Shown here: piece after piece, positions 34,790 to 42,765 of the stretch
Layout: each line of letters opens with the position of its first letter
Numbering within the stretch: position 1 is the first letter of the stretch
Origin: Sediminibacillus dalangtanensis
Lineage (GTDB): Bacteria; Bacillota; Bacilli; Bacillales; Amphibacillaceae
Length of the DNA stretch: 64,000 nt
Direction: 5' to 3'
Assembly (NCBI RefSeq): GCF_017792025.1
Contig: NZ_CP046956.1
Coordinates: 1,178,001-1,242,000 of the forward strand
Notes under the pieces: generated by a model
Told to the model about the DNA's origin: nothing
Seen by the model: the letters and a program-made list of their open reading frames with translations, nothing else
Database searches by the model: none
Made by a program: the position numbers and the translations under genes

Positions 34790-34812
34790 TAACCGGAAGC
34801 GGAGGTTACGCG

Positions 34813-35199
34813 ATGTTCGATCTCGATGTTAGAAGCCGGAAGCCCATATATGAACAGTTGGTCGATAAGCTGAAAGAGCTGATCATCAACGATGTTCTTC
34901 AAGTAGATGAAAAACTCCCCTCTGTTCGTGTACTGGCCCAACAATTAACAATCAATCCAAATACGATTCAAAAAGCTTATAGAGAACTGGAGACACAAGG
35001 CTATATTTATTCGGTCAAAGGAAAAGGAAGTTTTGTCAACAAACTGGTAAAAACGGAGAAATCGGAAGAACTGCAGAAAGTGAAAGCCCAATTGGAAAAA
35101 TTAATAGCTGAAGCAATGTTTTTCGGGATGACGAAGGATGAGTTACAGACATTGATCAATGAAATAGAGGATCAAGTAAAGAGGGGGGAATCGCGATGA
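34813..35199 (+). CDS. GntR-family regulator, YtrA type
   Basis: 128 residues. Winged-helix GntR domain: SRKPIYEQLVDKLKELIIND, EKLPSVRVLAQQLTINPNTI, QKAYRELETQGYIYSVKGKG. The short helical C-terminus without a ligand pocket marks the YtrA subfamily, which controls adjacent ABC transporter genes. The frame is open from 34675, but GGAGG before ATG 34813 and the family N-terminus fix this start. Its stop overlaps the ATPase start by 4 bp. Probably a repressor of its own operon through the repeats just upstream. Confidence 0.88.
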   Translation: MFDLDVRSRKPIYEQLVDKLKELIINDVLQVDEKLPSVRVLAQQLTINPNTIQKAYRELETQGYIYSVKGKGSFVNKLVKTEKSEELQKVKAQLEKLIAEAMFFGMTKDELQTLINEIEDQVKRGESR

Positions 35200-36095
35200 T
35201 TGTCAGTAACAGTATTAGCAAGAAATATGAAAAATCTCATGTGTTACAACATGTCAGTTTACAGGTTCGCAAGGGCTCTATTTACGGCTTGCTGGGATCG
35301 AATGGAGCCGGAAAAACGACTTTAATGAAGATCATTGCCGGAATTGCCAGACCGGAAGATGGAGAAATAACGATAGACGGCAAAGGTGTTTTCGAGGATA
35401 CAGAAGTGAAGGCGAAAATGTTTTTTCTTTCCGACTCCCTTTATTTCTTTTCCCAATACACCATCAAACAGATGGCTGACTTTTTTCGGGATACGTACCC
35501 TGACTGGAATCAGGAGCGTTTTTTAAAACTGCAGCACTTGTTTCAGCTGGATATGAAAAAGAAAATCAGCCAGTTCTCGAAGGGGATGCAGCGTCAGGTC
35601 GCGTTTTGGCTCGCTTTGTCCACCATGCCGGAATATCTCGTTTTAGATGAACCATTCGACGGATTGGATGCCGTTATCCGGAAAAAAATTAAAAACTTGC
35701 TTGTACAGGACGTCGCAGAAAGGGAGATGACGATTGTCATTTCTTCTCACAACCTCCGGGAAATAGAGGATATTTGTGATTATATCGGCATTCTTCATCA
35801 AGGGAAGCTTTTGTTGGAAAAAGACATTGATGATTTGAAATCAGATATCCATAAGGTTCAGGTAGCCTTTCGGGAAAAGCCGGACACGGAAGTCTGGGAT
35901 GGCCTGGACATATTATACAAAGAGAGACGCGGCAGTGTGATTTTGGCGATTGTGAGAGGGAAGGAAGAACACATCGTTTCTCACTTGGAACAATATCACC
36001 CAGTCATTCTCGACCTGCTGCCATTAACACTAGAAGAAATATTTGTGTATGAAATGGGGGACGCCGGTTATGCGATCGAAAACATCCTTGTTTAA
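35196..36095 (+). CDS. ABC transporter ATP-binding protein (YtrB type)
   Basis: 299 residues. Walker A is LLGSNGAGKTTLMKI; the signature is FSKGMQRQVAFWLAL with the first positions FSKGM as in YtrB-like ATPases; Walker B is YLVLDEPFDGLD; the switch His is in ISSHNLREIED. The C-terminal 80 residues form the usual accessory domain. It energises the membrane protein encoded next, with which it overlaps by 26 bp. Translationally coupled to the GntR gene (ATGA overlap). Confidence 0.88.
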   Translation: MIVSNSISKKYEKSHVLQHVSLQVRKGSIYGLLGSNGAGKTTLMKIIAGIARPEDGEITIDGKGVFEDTEVKAKMFFLSDSLYFFSQYTIKQMADFFRDTYPDWNQERFLKLQHLFQLDMKKKISQFSKGMQRQVAFWLALSTMPEYLVLDEPFDGLDAVIRKKIKNLLVQDVAEREMTIVISSHNLREIEDICDYIGILHQGKLLLEKDIDDLKSDIHKVQVAFREKPDTEVWDGLDILYKERRGSVILAIVRGKEEHIVSHLEQYHPVILDLLPLTLEEIFVYEMGDAGYAIENILV

Positions 36096-38043
36096 CAAAC
36101 AGTTATTGAAGCAGGATTTATTGAGTACAGGCTGGATTGCTATTGTTTACTTCGCGGGTCTGGTATTTTCACTGCCGTTGAACTTGCTGATGTTAGAAAC
36201 AAATGAACGGATGGAATATTCCTTTAATAGTTTGTTTGAGTCTAATGGAGAGATTCAATTATTCCTTCTATATATTATCCCGGTACTGGTCGCCGTGTTT
36301 TTATATCGATACATGCAAGTGAAAAATGCTTCAGATTTCATACACAGCCTGCCAATCACTCGAAGGAAGATCTTTAACCATCACTTTCTTATCGGAATAG
36401 CGCTTATAGTAATGCCTTTACTGTTAACAGCCGTAATTTTGTCATTGATGCTGCCGGCCCTGGATTTGTACATGGTTTACACGCAGGCAGACATTTGGGA
36501 GTGGTTTGGCGCTTCTGTCGCTTTTTCTCTCTTGCTGTTCTCAGCGGGAGTATTGATTGGGATGTTTACCGGTATTTCTGCGGTGCAGGGTGTATTGACG
36601 TACATTTTCCTCCTGTTTCCAGCTGGTATTCTTGTATTGATTTATTCCAACCTGAATGTCTTATTGGATGGATTTCCAACGTCTTACTATCACCTTACCA
36701 ATGTGAACTTGTATTCACCGTTAACAGATTTTGTTGATATGAACGATTGGAAGTTTCATGGCTGGAAGTTTAGCATCTACTTACTACTTTCTGTGGTGTT
36801 TTACGCCTTGGCTTGGTTCATTTATCACAAAAGGCCGGCTGAAGCTAGTGGTCAGCCTTTGGCATTTCACCAAGTGCGGCCAATTTTTAAATATGGCGTA
36901 ACCACCTGCATGCTACTGTTCGGAGGGTTTTATTTCGACGAAACCGACAACTACTTCGGTTGGATAGTCTTTGGCTATGTATTGGGCTCATTTATCGGCT
37001 ATTTGGTAGCCGAGATGGTCCTGCAAAAAACGTGGCGTGTATTCGGCAAATGGAAAGGATATGTTCTGTTTCTAGCAGCCGCAGGGGCCGTCATTCTTCT
37101 GCTTTCTTTCGATATTACGGGTTATGAAAAAAGGATACCGGAAGCGGAACAGATTGAATCGGTTTACTTTAATGAAAATCCAATGTACTACAATGATGAA
37201 CGCTCAACAAAAAACATAAGGAAACTGGCAATCCAGGATCCGGCAATCATTAGAAAGATCCAGAATTTGCATCAGCAAATTGTTGAACAATCGATTAGTG
37301 GTTTGCCAGAAAATCGCGCTAATAAAGAAAAATTGTTTTTCAGTTACCAGTTGAAAAACGGAAGCAGGATCAATCGGGAGTACTATATCGATTTAGACGA
37401 AACGTTTGCACCATACTTGAAGCCGATTTATGAGTCCCGTGAATATAAGGAAATCAAGAACAGGATTTTGACACTGGATGAAAATGACTTTAGCAATTTG
37501 GTTATTTTCAATGAATTCGATCGTTCTAGCAGCACTCGTATTGTGGAAAAAACTGAAATTAAAGAAGCCCTGCAGAATTTGAAGCAAGATATTTATGATC
37601 AAACATATGAGGAAATGGTCCATCCAATCGACACCATGGCTTATATTGAATTTCCAGAAGGGGAAAACATGATGTACCAGCTTCCAATACTGCGTTCTTA
37701 TGAAAGATTTGGAAACTGGCTGAAAAAACAGGGGATTTACGACCAAACAATCATCCAGGCTGAAGATATTTCTTATGCAGTCATATTGGATGAAAGAGAA
37801 GAAAGTGAAGATGTATATCAGACGTTTTATGAAAGCAAAAATGGTGACAACGGTCTGGTTGTCGAAGATAAACAAAAACTAAGAGAGACTCTGGAAACGA
37901 CAGCAAGTGAAAATCATGGGACGAATGTTTCTTCCCACTATTATGTTGGTCTTTTCCTAGAAGGGGATGAACAGCCGGTTATCCGTCCTATATCCAAAAA
38001 TAATGTGCCAGCATTTGTTACCGATTATTTTGGAAACAAATAA
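36070..38043 (+). CDS. ABC transporter permease with large C-terminal domain (YtrC/YtrD-like)
   Basis: 657 residues. The N-terminal half has about eight membrane segments of the ABC-2 class, with an early FIHSLPITRRKIFNHHFLIG motif common to these permeases. From about residue 350 a long hydrophilic domain follows (IESVYFNENPMYYNDERSTK to the C-terminus), resembling the extra domain of YtrC/YtrD-like proteins and probably exposed outside. The start is ATG 36070 inside the ATPase gene. The large external domain suggests binding of a ligand such as a cell-wall-active compound. Confidence 0.8.
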   Translation: MRSKTSLFNKQLLKQDLLSTGWIAIVYFAGLVFSLPLNLLMLETNERMEYSFNSLFESNGEIQLFLLYIIPVLVAVFLYRYMQVKNASDFIHSLPITRRKIFNHHFLIGIALIVMPLLLTAVILSLMLPALDLYMVYTQADIWEWFGASVAFSLLLFSAGVLIGMFTGISAVQGVLTYIFLLFPAGILVLIYSNLNVLLDGFPTSYYHLTNVNLYSPLTDFVDMNDWKFHGWKFSIYLLLSVVFYALAWFIYHKRPAEASGQPLAFHQVRPIFKYGVTTCMLLFGGFYFDETDNYFGWIVFGYVLGSFIGYLVAEMVLQKTWRVFGKWKGYVLFLAAAGAVILLLSFDITGYEKRIPEAEQIESVYFNENPMYYNDERSTKNIRKLAIQDPAIIRKIQNLHQQIVEQSISGLPENRANKEKLFFSYQLKNGSRINREYYIDLDETFAPYLKPIYESREYKEIKNRILTLDENDFSNLVIFNEFDRSSSTRIVEKTEIKEALQNLKQDIYDQTYEEMVHPIDTMAYIEFPEGENMMYQLPILRSYERFGNWLKKQGIYDQTIIQAEDISYAVILDEREESEDVYQTFYESKNGDNGLVVEDKQKLRETLETTASENHGTNVSSHYYVGLFLEGDEQPVIRPISKNNVPAFVTDYFGNK

Positions 38044-38055
38044 AAAGGAGAGAGA

Positions 38056-38613
38056 ATGGAAATGAAAGAAGCTAAGACGGGGGAGGGAATTTGTTTTGAA
38101 GCCGTTTATCAACAGTATTACCAACGGATGTATTTGGTTTCGGTCGGTATAACGAAAGATCGTTGTCTTGCCGAAGATGTCGTTCAGGATGCTTTCATCA
38201 AGGCCTATAAGCATTTTGATAAATTGCGTGACCATGACAAGCTCGGAGCATGGTTGACAAGCATTGCTTACCGGACTGCTATCGATGCAATCAGGAAAGA
38301 GAAAAAGCGGACTTATGTCCCGCTTGAGGATGTGTACTTGACCAGCCAGGAAAGCAGCTCGGAAGAACGGGTGGTTGAAAAACAAGTGGAATACAAATGG
38401 ACCGAAGAACAAATAAAGCGGCAGGTAGTCTTGCTGAGCCCTAAACTTCGCAAGGTCTTCACCTTGAAATACCAAAACGAGTGGACTGATAAAGAAATCG
38501 CCGGCAGCTTAAGACTCGCCCTTGGAACCGTCAAAGCAAGATTATACAGGGCCAGAAAACGTGTCAAAGAAGGAATGGAACAGACAAGCCCAACCACCAA
38601 TATCAGCGCCTGA
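38056..38613 (+). CDS. ECF-type RNA polymerase sigma factor
   Basis: 185 residues with sigma region 2 (YQQYYQRMYLVSVGITKDRC, LAEDVVQDAFIKAYKHFDKL, LGAWLTSIAYRTAIDAIRKE) and region 4 (LSPKLRKVFTLKYQNEWTDK, EIAGSLRLALGTVKARLYRA). ATG 38056 follows AAGGAGAG, 12 bp after the permease stop, so it is the last gene of the GntR operon. No anti-sigma gene follows; the next sequence is repeat-rich and non-coding. Control might come from the ABC proteins or from expression level alone. Confidence 0.88.
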   Translation: MEMKEAKTGEGICFEAVYQQYYQRMYLVSVGITKDRCLAEDVVQDAFIKAYKHFDKLRDHDKLGAWLTSIAYRTAIDAIRKEKKRTYVPLEDVYLTSQESSSEERVVEKQVEYKWTEEQIKRQVVLLSPKLRKVFTLKYQNEWTDKEIAGSLRLALGTVKARLYRARKRVKEGMEQTSPTTNISA

Positions 38614-38656
38614 AAACTTTGTCCGGGAGCCGGGGGCGGATCCGGGGTCCGGATCC

Positions 38657-38950
38657 GGGGTCAGTCCCCGGCCAGGGTAAAACCAGGGAAGTAAGCCCCT
38701 TGAAGACCTTTTGGGGTCAGTCCCTCCGAGTGTGGAATCGGGGATTTTAATGGCCATTAGTGGGCCGAGGGGACAGACCCTGAACCGGTCTTATTGCAGG
38801 CGGAAATTACAGGAAAGCTTGAATTATCAAGAGATTAGGGAGTTCGGGGACAGTCCCCGCGATTATAAAATACGAAGGAAAACTGGCTTGTGGGGTCAGT
38901 CCCTCTCGACGTAATTCGAGGTTGTGAAGGATTGTCGGGGGACTGACCCC
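38657..38950. repeat. Cluster of six GGGGTCAGTCCCC-type palindromes
   Basis: Copies at 38657-38669, 38713-38724, 38769-38780, 38846-38858, 38892-38903 and 38938-38950, in both orientations. The last two form an inverted pair enclosing 34 bp. The start of the segment also has GGATCCGGGGTCCGGATCC-like runs. No gene lies in 38614-39000. This resembles REP-type palindromes. Confidence 0.85.
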
Positions 38951-39024
38951 ATACTTCTGTTTGACTTTTTAGGACATGCTCTATATAATTAGTCGGGAAA
39001 TAAGGAGATAATCCGTTTGATCGG

Positions 39025-39063
39025 GAGAGGTTCTTAGCGAAAACCCTCTATAAAAAACTAAGG
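39025..39063 (+). ncRNA. preQ1-I riboswitch aptamer
   Basis: AGAGGTTCTTAGC, then ACCCTCT, then ATAAAAAACTAAGG match the conserved preQ1 class I aptamer: P1 stem AGAGG/CCTCT, A-rich tail and CTAAGG end that pseudoknots into the loop. It binds the queuosine precursor preQ1. The gene downstream is queF, which makes preQ1, as expected for this riboswitch. Confidence 0.93.
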
Positions 39064-39081
39064 ACATTAACAGGTGCTTTA

Positions 39082-39111
39082 GGCCATGTCCGTTAGGGGC
39101 ATGGTCTTTTT
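39082..39111 (+). terminator. Riboswitch expression platform: intrinsic terminator with competing antiterminator
   Basis: Stem GGCCATGTCC with GGGGCATGGTC, then TTTTT. GGACAT at 39062-39067, the end of the aptamer, is complementary to ATGTCC at 39086-39091 in the terminator stem. The two pairings exclude each other. With preQ1 bound the aptamer tail is sequestered and the terminator forms, turning queF off. Confidence 0.85.
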
Positions 39112-39188
39112 GTTCCGATCTTTTAAGAAGATGTGTTATGACAAATAATCCTTGCTGGTAAACAGACAAGTAAAAAGGAGCGTTCAAG

Positions 39189-39686
39189 ATGGCAGGAAGA
39201 AGAGATGAAGAGCTGACAGACATAACATTGCTGGGAAGTCAGGGGACGACCTATCAATTTGACTATACACCGGAAGTACTTGAGACATTTGATAATAAAC
39301 ATCCGGATCGTGATTATTTTGTGAAATTCAATTGCCCTGAATTCACCACACTTTGCCCTAAAACAGGACAGCCCGATTTCGGGACCGTCTATATCAGTTA
39401 CATTCCGGATGAAAAAATGGTGGAGAGTAAATCTTTGAAGTTATACCTGTTTAGCTTCCGCAATCATGGTGACTTTCATGAAGATAGTATGAATATCATC
39501 ATGAATGATCTAATTAACTTAATGGACCCTCGGTATATTGAAGTATGGGGGAAATTCACTCCTCGTGGAGGAATCTCCATAGATCCATTCTGTAATTATG
39601 GTAAGCCGGATACTAAATTCGTTCAGATGGCTGACCATCGAATGATGAACCATGACCTCTATCCCGAAAAAATCGATAATCGATAA
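39189..39686 (+). CDS. queF: NADPH-dependent 7-cyano-7-deazaguanine reductase QueF
   Basis: 165 residues, the same length as B. subtilis QueF. Catalytic Cys56 and Asp63 lie in [20 protein letters not shown]; the QueF motif [20 protein letters not shown] follows, and [14 protein letters not shown] is the late conserved block. It reduces preQ0 to preQ1 in queuosine tRNA-modification synthesis, in the cytoplasm. ATG 39189 follows AAAAAGGAGCGTTCAAG. Expression should be shut off by preQ1 through the leader riboswitch. Confidence 0.97.
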   Translation: MAGRRDEELTDITLLGSQGTTYQFDYTPEVLETFDNKHPDRDYFVKFNCPEFTTLCPKTGQPDFGTVYISYIPDEKMVESKSLKLYLFSFRNHGDFHEDSMNIIMNDLINLMDPRYIEVWGKFTPRGGISIDPFCNYGKPDTKFVQMADHRMMNHDLYPEKIDNR

Positions 39687-39758
39687 AAATCTTTCTTAGT
39701 TAGAAGAGGGTACTACCTAGTTCCTTTCCTTGTTTCAAGACGAAAGGGAGAAGAAGCA

Positions 39759-40388
39759 ATGTTGATTTATTTAAATGCACTATTCACCGGTCTCTTGGTA
39801 ATTTCCAATGTGCTCGGTGTGAAATTATTTGCTGCAGGAGGTGTAGTCCTGCCGGCAGCCGTGATTGTATATGTCATCACCTATTTGATAACCGACGTAA
39901 TCGGTGAGGTTTATGGAAAGGACGCCGCCCGAAAGACAGTTCAAGCGGGATTTATTACCCAGATATTAGCAATGATTTTTATCTTTATTGCCATCGAGCT
40001 ACCGGCGGCACCTGTGTTTGCAGAACAAATCGAATTTGAAACAGTACTTGGCGGTAGTTTCCGAGTAATGCTGGCAAGCTTGGTGTCCTATATAGCCAGT
40101 CAAAACTTAGATGTTTCCATTTTCCATTCTTTAAAGAAGAAACATGGAAGTGAGAAACTATGGCTGCGCAATAACTTTTCGACAATCACCAGCCAACTGA
40201 TTGATACGATTTTATTCGTCACCATAGCTTTTGGAGGGACAGTCCCCTTCGGTGTGCTTGTCGTAATGATCGGTTCGCAGTATCTCTTTAAAGTAATAGT
40301 TGCTCTCATCGATACACCAATTGCTTACCTGTTGGTCAAGATGGCAGGAAAGTCGGAAACCAAGCAACGCGCCGTCCTTTCCAAGTAA
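39759..40388 (+). CDS. yhhQ: Queuosine precursor transporter (YhhQ/VUT family)
   Basis: 209 residues with six membrane segments. The family pattern is clear: NVLGVKLFAAGGVVLPAAVI, YLITDVIGEVYGKDAARKTV, then SQNLDVSIFHSLKKKHGSEK, NNFSTITSQLIDTILFVTIA and KVIVALIDTPIAYLL. YhhQ proteins import preQ0 or preQ1. It follows queF by 72 bp under the same riboswitch, so synthesis and uptake are probably controlled together. ATG 39759 follows AAAGGGAGAAG. Confidence 0.9.
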   Translation: MLIYLNALFTGLLVISNVLGVKLFAAGGVVLPAAVIVYVITYLITDVIGEVYGKDAARKTVQAGFITQILAMIFIFIAIELPAAPVFAEQIEFETVLGGSFRVMLASLVSYIASQNLDVSIFHSLKKKHGSEKLWLRNNFSTITSQLIDTILFVTIAFGGTVPFGVLVVMIGSQYLFKVIVALIDTPIAYLLVKMAGKSETKQRAVLSK

Positions 40389-40400
40389 AGATGAAAGTTA

Positions 40401-40430
40401 AAACCGCCGTTTCCTAGTGAACGGCGGTTT
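40401..40430 (+). terminator. Terminator of the queF operon
   Basis: 11-bp stem AAACCGCCGTT with AACGGCGGTTT, then an AT-rich tail. Confidence 0.85.
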
Positions 40431-40439
40431 ATTTAATTA

Positions 40440-40619
40440 GGGACAGTCCCTCCCCTGCTTATATTTTATCCCCAATCCCGCTCCTGCCAAGGATTTCAAC
40501 CGTTTTGGATATCAGTAAGGTTGTTTCTATTAGACAAAAAATGCCTATATGGGGTCAGTCCCTCCTATATTGAAAATCAATAAAAGTTTCAATTTAGGCC
40601 TCTTTTGGGGACTGACCCC
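40440..40619. repeat. Three more GGGGTCAGTCCCC-type palindromes
   Basis: Copies at 40440-40450, 40551-40562 and 40607-40619. The last two are an inverted pair enclosing 44 bp, like the pair at 38892-38950. With the first cluster they bracket the queF operon. The rest of the 370-bp gap shows nothing else. Confidence 0.8.
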
Positions 40620-40756
40620 CTTAGCTACCCCCTTAGCGCCCCCTTAGTCGTTTTCTTTTCAAAAGATGGTTTGTATTTTTTCTGGGTTATGGTAAGATTT
40701 AACTGTTATACATGAAAAGTAGAGATACATATTTTTGTTTGAAATAGGGAGGTAGT

Positions 40757-41512
40757 ATGATGGCGGCTAATTATCGAGTGATGAAGGATGCAGATGCTTT
40801 TTACTTTGCCGGCAATGAAATTGGCGTGCTGGTTATACACGGATTCACCGGTACGACGCAGAGTATGCGATATATAGGTGAACAGTTTGCGGCAGAAGGT
40901 TTTACTGTCCTGGGACCGAGATTGGAAGGCCATGGTACTGATCCGGAGGATATGGAAGCGTCTACTTACCAGGATTGGATTGATAACGTAGAAGCGGGCT
41001 TGGCAACGTTAAAGGAAGAATGCTCCAAGTTGTTTGTCGCCGGTTTGTCCATGGGTGGTACGTTGACATTATACTTAGCGGAGCAGCACCCGGAAATAAA
41101 TGGGATTCTGCCCATTAATGCTGCTGTGGATATTCCAGAAATGGCTGAAAATTACCGGAAATTGTCCCAGACGGATACTAGATTTGTAAATGGAATCGGC
41201 TCCGATATCAAAAGGCCGGGGGTCAAAGAACTTGCCTACGAAAAAACCCCGGTTAAATCGATGGGAGAGATAGTCACATTAACGGAAATGGTCAAGCAAA
41301 ATTTAAGCAATATTACGGCCCCTGCCTTGATCTTTTCTTCTAATGAAGATCATGTCGTTCCGCCGGAAAATTCGAAACTTATTTATGATTCGGTTTCTTC
41401 GGCTGAAAAAACGTTGTTTCCCTTGGAAGCAAGCTACCACGTTGCCACTTTGGACAACGACAAAGAAGTGATTGCGAATAAAGCGATTCAATTCATTAAA
41501 GCAAACTGCTAA
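40757..41512 (+). CDS. Monoacylglycerol lipase / carboxylesterase (alpha/beta hydrolase)
   Basis: 251 residues, resembling the 250-residue monoacylglycerol lipase of Bacillus sp. H257 and Est30-type enzymes. The triad is Ser98 (VAGLSMGGTL), Asp198 (SSNEDHVVPP) and His228 (EASYHVATLDND), all at the expected spacing. The oxyanion region is VIHGFTGTTQSMRYI. It hydrolyses short-chain or monoacyl glycerol esters in the cytoplasm. ATG 40757 (or 40760) follows GGGAGGTAGT. Monocistronic. Confidence 0.85.
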   Translation: MMAANYRVMKDADAFYFAGNEIGVLVIHGFTGTTQSMRYIGEQFAAEGFTVLGPRLEGHGTDPEDMEASTYQDWIDNVEAGLATLKEECSKLFVAGLSMGGTLTLYLAEQHPEINGILPINAAVDIPEMAENYRKLSQTDTRFVNGIGSDIKRPGVKELAYEKTPVKSMGEIVTLTEMVKQNLSNITAPALIFSSNEDHVVPPENSKLIYDSVSSAEKTLFPLEASYHVATLDNDKEVIANKAIQFIKANC

Positions 41513-41540
41513 ACGCAGAATTTCATAGTCACAGGACATA

Positions 41541-41578
41541 TAAATCAACCACCTTTATCACACCAGGTGGTTGATTTA
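41541..41578 (+). terminator. Terminator after the lipase gene
   Basis: Perfect 14-bp stem TAAATCAACCACCT with its complement, 10-nt loop. Confidence 0.85.
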
Positions 41579-41708
41579 TTCTATGTTATGATTGCAAACT
41601 ACTAGTCTGAAATAAAGAAAAAAGCTAAAATAATCAGTAGAGTATTCTAGGATTCACTAAACGTTCATAAAAAAAGACAGAAAAGCGCAAGGAAAGGATG
41701 CTGCAGAC

Positions 41709-42284
41709 ATGCCGAGAAGCGGGAAAAGAAAACGGATGGGCTGGTTCGGCTGGAGTTTGACTGCTTTAGGTATCACATTGGTGGTTGCGGTTGCTTTTTT
41801 CTCCTTTGTTTTTGACTTAGGGGGCATCGGACTATTCAATGACCGGCAGACAGAAACTAGTGAACAGCAGACCGAAGAGTCTTCTGAATCCGGACAAAGC
41901 CAGGAGGAACTGGAACAAAAAGCGGAAGAGACGAGAGAGTCGGTAGGTAAAGAATACGAAGATGTTGGCGACTTTGTAGCCGAAACTCATGACTTTTATA
42001 ACGATACCACGGGTTATGGCCGGATTGACAATCTCGATTGGTCCGAACAAGAAACAGAGGCAGAGGAGATTCTCGCTGTGCTGGACGAAATGCTGCCGAA
42101 AGTGAAGGACGATGCCTTAAAGAGTGATTTGGAAAAAATTGATCAGCTGGCAACTTCAGCTCTCGATGATGACAATAAAAAAACAGTTAGAAGCTTGCAC
42201 CGTATGTTTCATGATTTGGATATCGCCCTCAATGATTACCAGGGTACGGATAAAATTTGGGGAGTAACCAATACTTTGAAGTAA
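41709..42284 (+). CDS. Membrane-anchored hypothetical protein
   Basis: 191 residues: basic N-terminus (MPRSGKRKRMGW), one helix (residues 12-36), a Glu/Gln/Ser-rich linker (residues 45-75), then a helical domain outside the membrane (DVGDFVAETHDFYNDTTGYG, ALKSDLEKIDQLATSALDDD). No family recognised. GGAAAGGATG precedes the ATG. The acidic linker fits the halotolerant signature seen elsewhere in the window. Confidence 0.6.
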   Translation: MPRSGKRKRMGWFGWSLTALGITLVVAVAFFSFVFDLGGIGLFNDRQTETSEQQTEESSESGQSQEELEQKAEETRESVGKEYEDVGDFVAETHDFYNDTTGYGRIDNLDWSEQETEAEEILAVLDEMLPKVKDDALKSDLEKIDQLATSALDDDNKKTVRSLHRMFHDLDIALNDYQGTDKIWGVTNTLK

Positions 42285-42301
42285 CAGCCAAAAAGCAAAC
42301 A

Positions 42302-42332
42302 AAAAACGAGCTTAGAATATAAGCTCGTTTTT
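42302..42332. terminator. Terminator between the hypothetical gene and gsiB
   Basis: Perfect 13-bp stem AAAAACGAGCTTA with its complement, T-rich on the plus side and A-rich on the other; it may serve both. Confidence 0.85.
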
Positions 42333-42383
42333 CGCAGGTTTGTCATCTATATGAAAACCTCAGCCTTCCTGCTGCATGATCTG

Positions 42384-42608
42384 TTAAGAATTGTTGTTTT
42401 TATTTTGCTGTTGGCGTCCGCGTGTTTCTCCGCCTTTTTTGCCGATTTCTTCATAAAATTCTTCGTCATGGTTCTTAGACGTTGTTTCTCCGCCCTTTTT
42501 ACCAATTTCTTCATAGAATTCCTGGTCGTGATTACGAGAAGTTTTTTCCCCACCTTTGCGACCTGCTTCCTCTACAGACATTTTCTTGTTATTGTTCTTG
42601 TCAGCCAT
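42384..42608 (-). CDS. gsiB: GsiB-like general stress protein (KGG repeats)
   Basis: 74 residues of hydrophilic repeats: MSVEEAGRKGGEKTSRNHDQ, EFYEEIGKKGGETTSKNHDE, EFYEEIGKKGGETRGRQQQN. The KGG repeat and overall pattern match B. subtilis GsiB, a LEA-like protectant of the SigB regulon, which has more repeats (about 120 residues). ATG 42608 follows GAAAGGAG. Divergent from another stress-type gene. A SigB-like promoter is proposed upstream. Confidence 0.85.
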   Translation of the reverse strand: MADKNNNKKMSVEEAGRKGGEKTSRNHDQEFYEEIGKKGGETTSKNHDEEFYEEIGKKGGETRGRQQQNKNNNS

Positions 42609-42656
42609 TCTATAAAACTCCTTTCGTGAGTGTTATATGATGCTTACATAACTACT

Positions 42657-42681
42657 ATTCACTCTGTACAAAATACTAAAC
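42657..42681 (-). promoter_or_regulatory. Weak SigB-like promoter of gsiB
   Basis: Minus strand GTTTAG, 13 bp, GTGAAT against GTTTAA-N12-15-GGGTAT (5/6 and 4/6). It lies about 50 bp before the start. The match alone is weak; the gene's known regulon adds support. Confidence 0.35.
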
Positions 42682-42704
42682 ATACTAGGATCGAAAAATA
42701 TATT

Positions 42705-42730
42705 GTTTACTCTATCTTGATAACGGGCAA
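42705..42730 (+). promoter_or_regulatory. Weak SigB-like promoter of the YkuS-YtxH fusion gene
   Basis: GTTTAC, 14 bp, GGGCAA (5/6 and 4/6 matches to the SigB consensus), 36 bp upstream of the ATG at 42766. Confidence 0.35.
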
Positions 42731-42765
42731 ATTATAACCAACAACAGCTGAGGAGGTAAATATAG

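Noticed and set aside
34675..34812. N-terminal extension of the GntR regulator
   Set aside because: The extension covers the operator repeats and promoter, and GntR-family proteins of this type start at MFDLDVRSRKPIYEQ.
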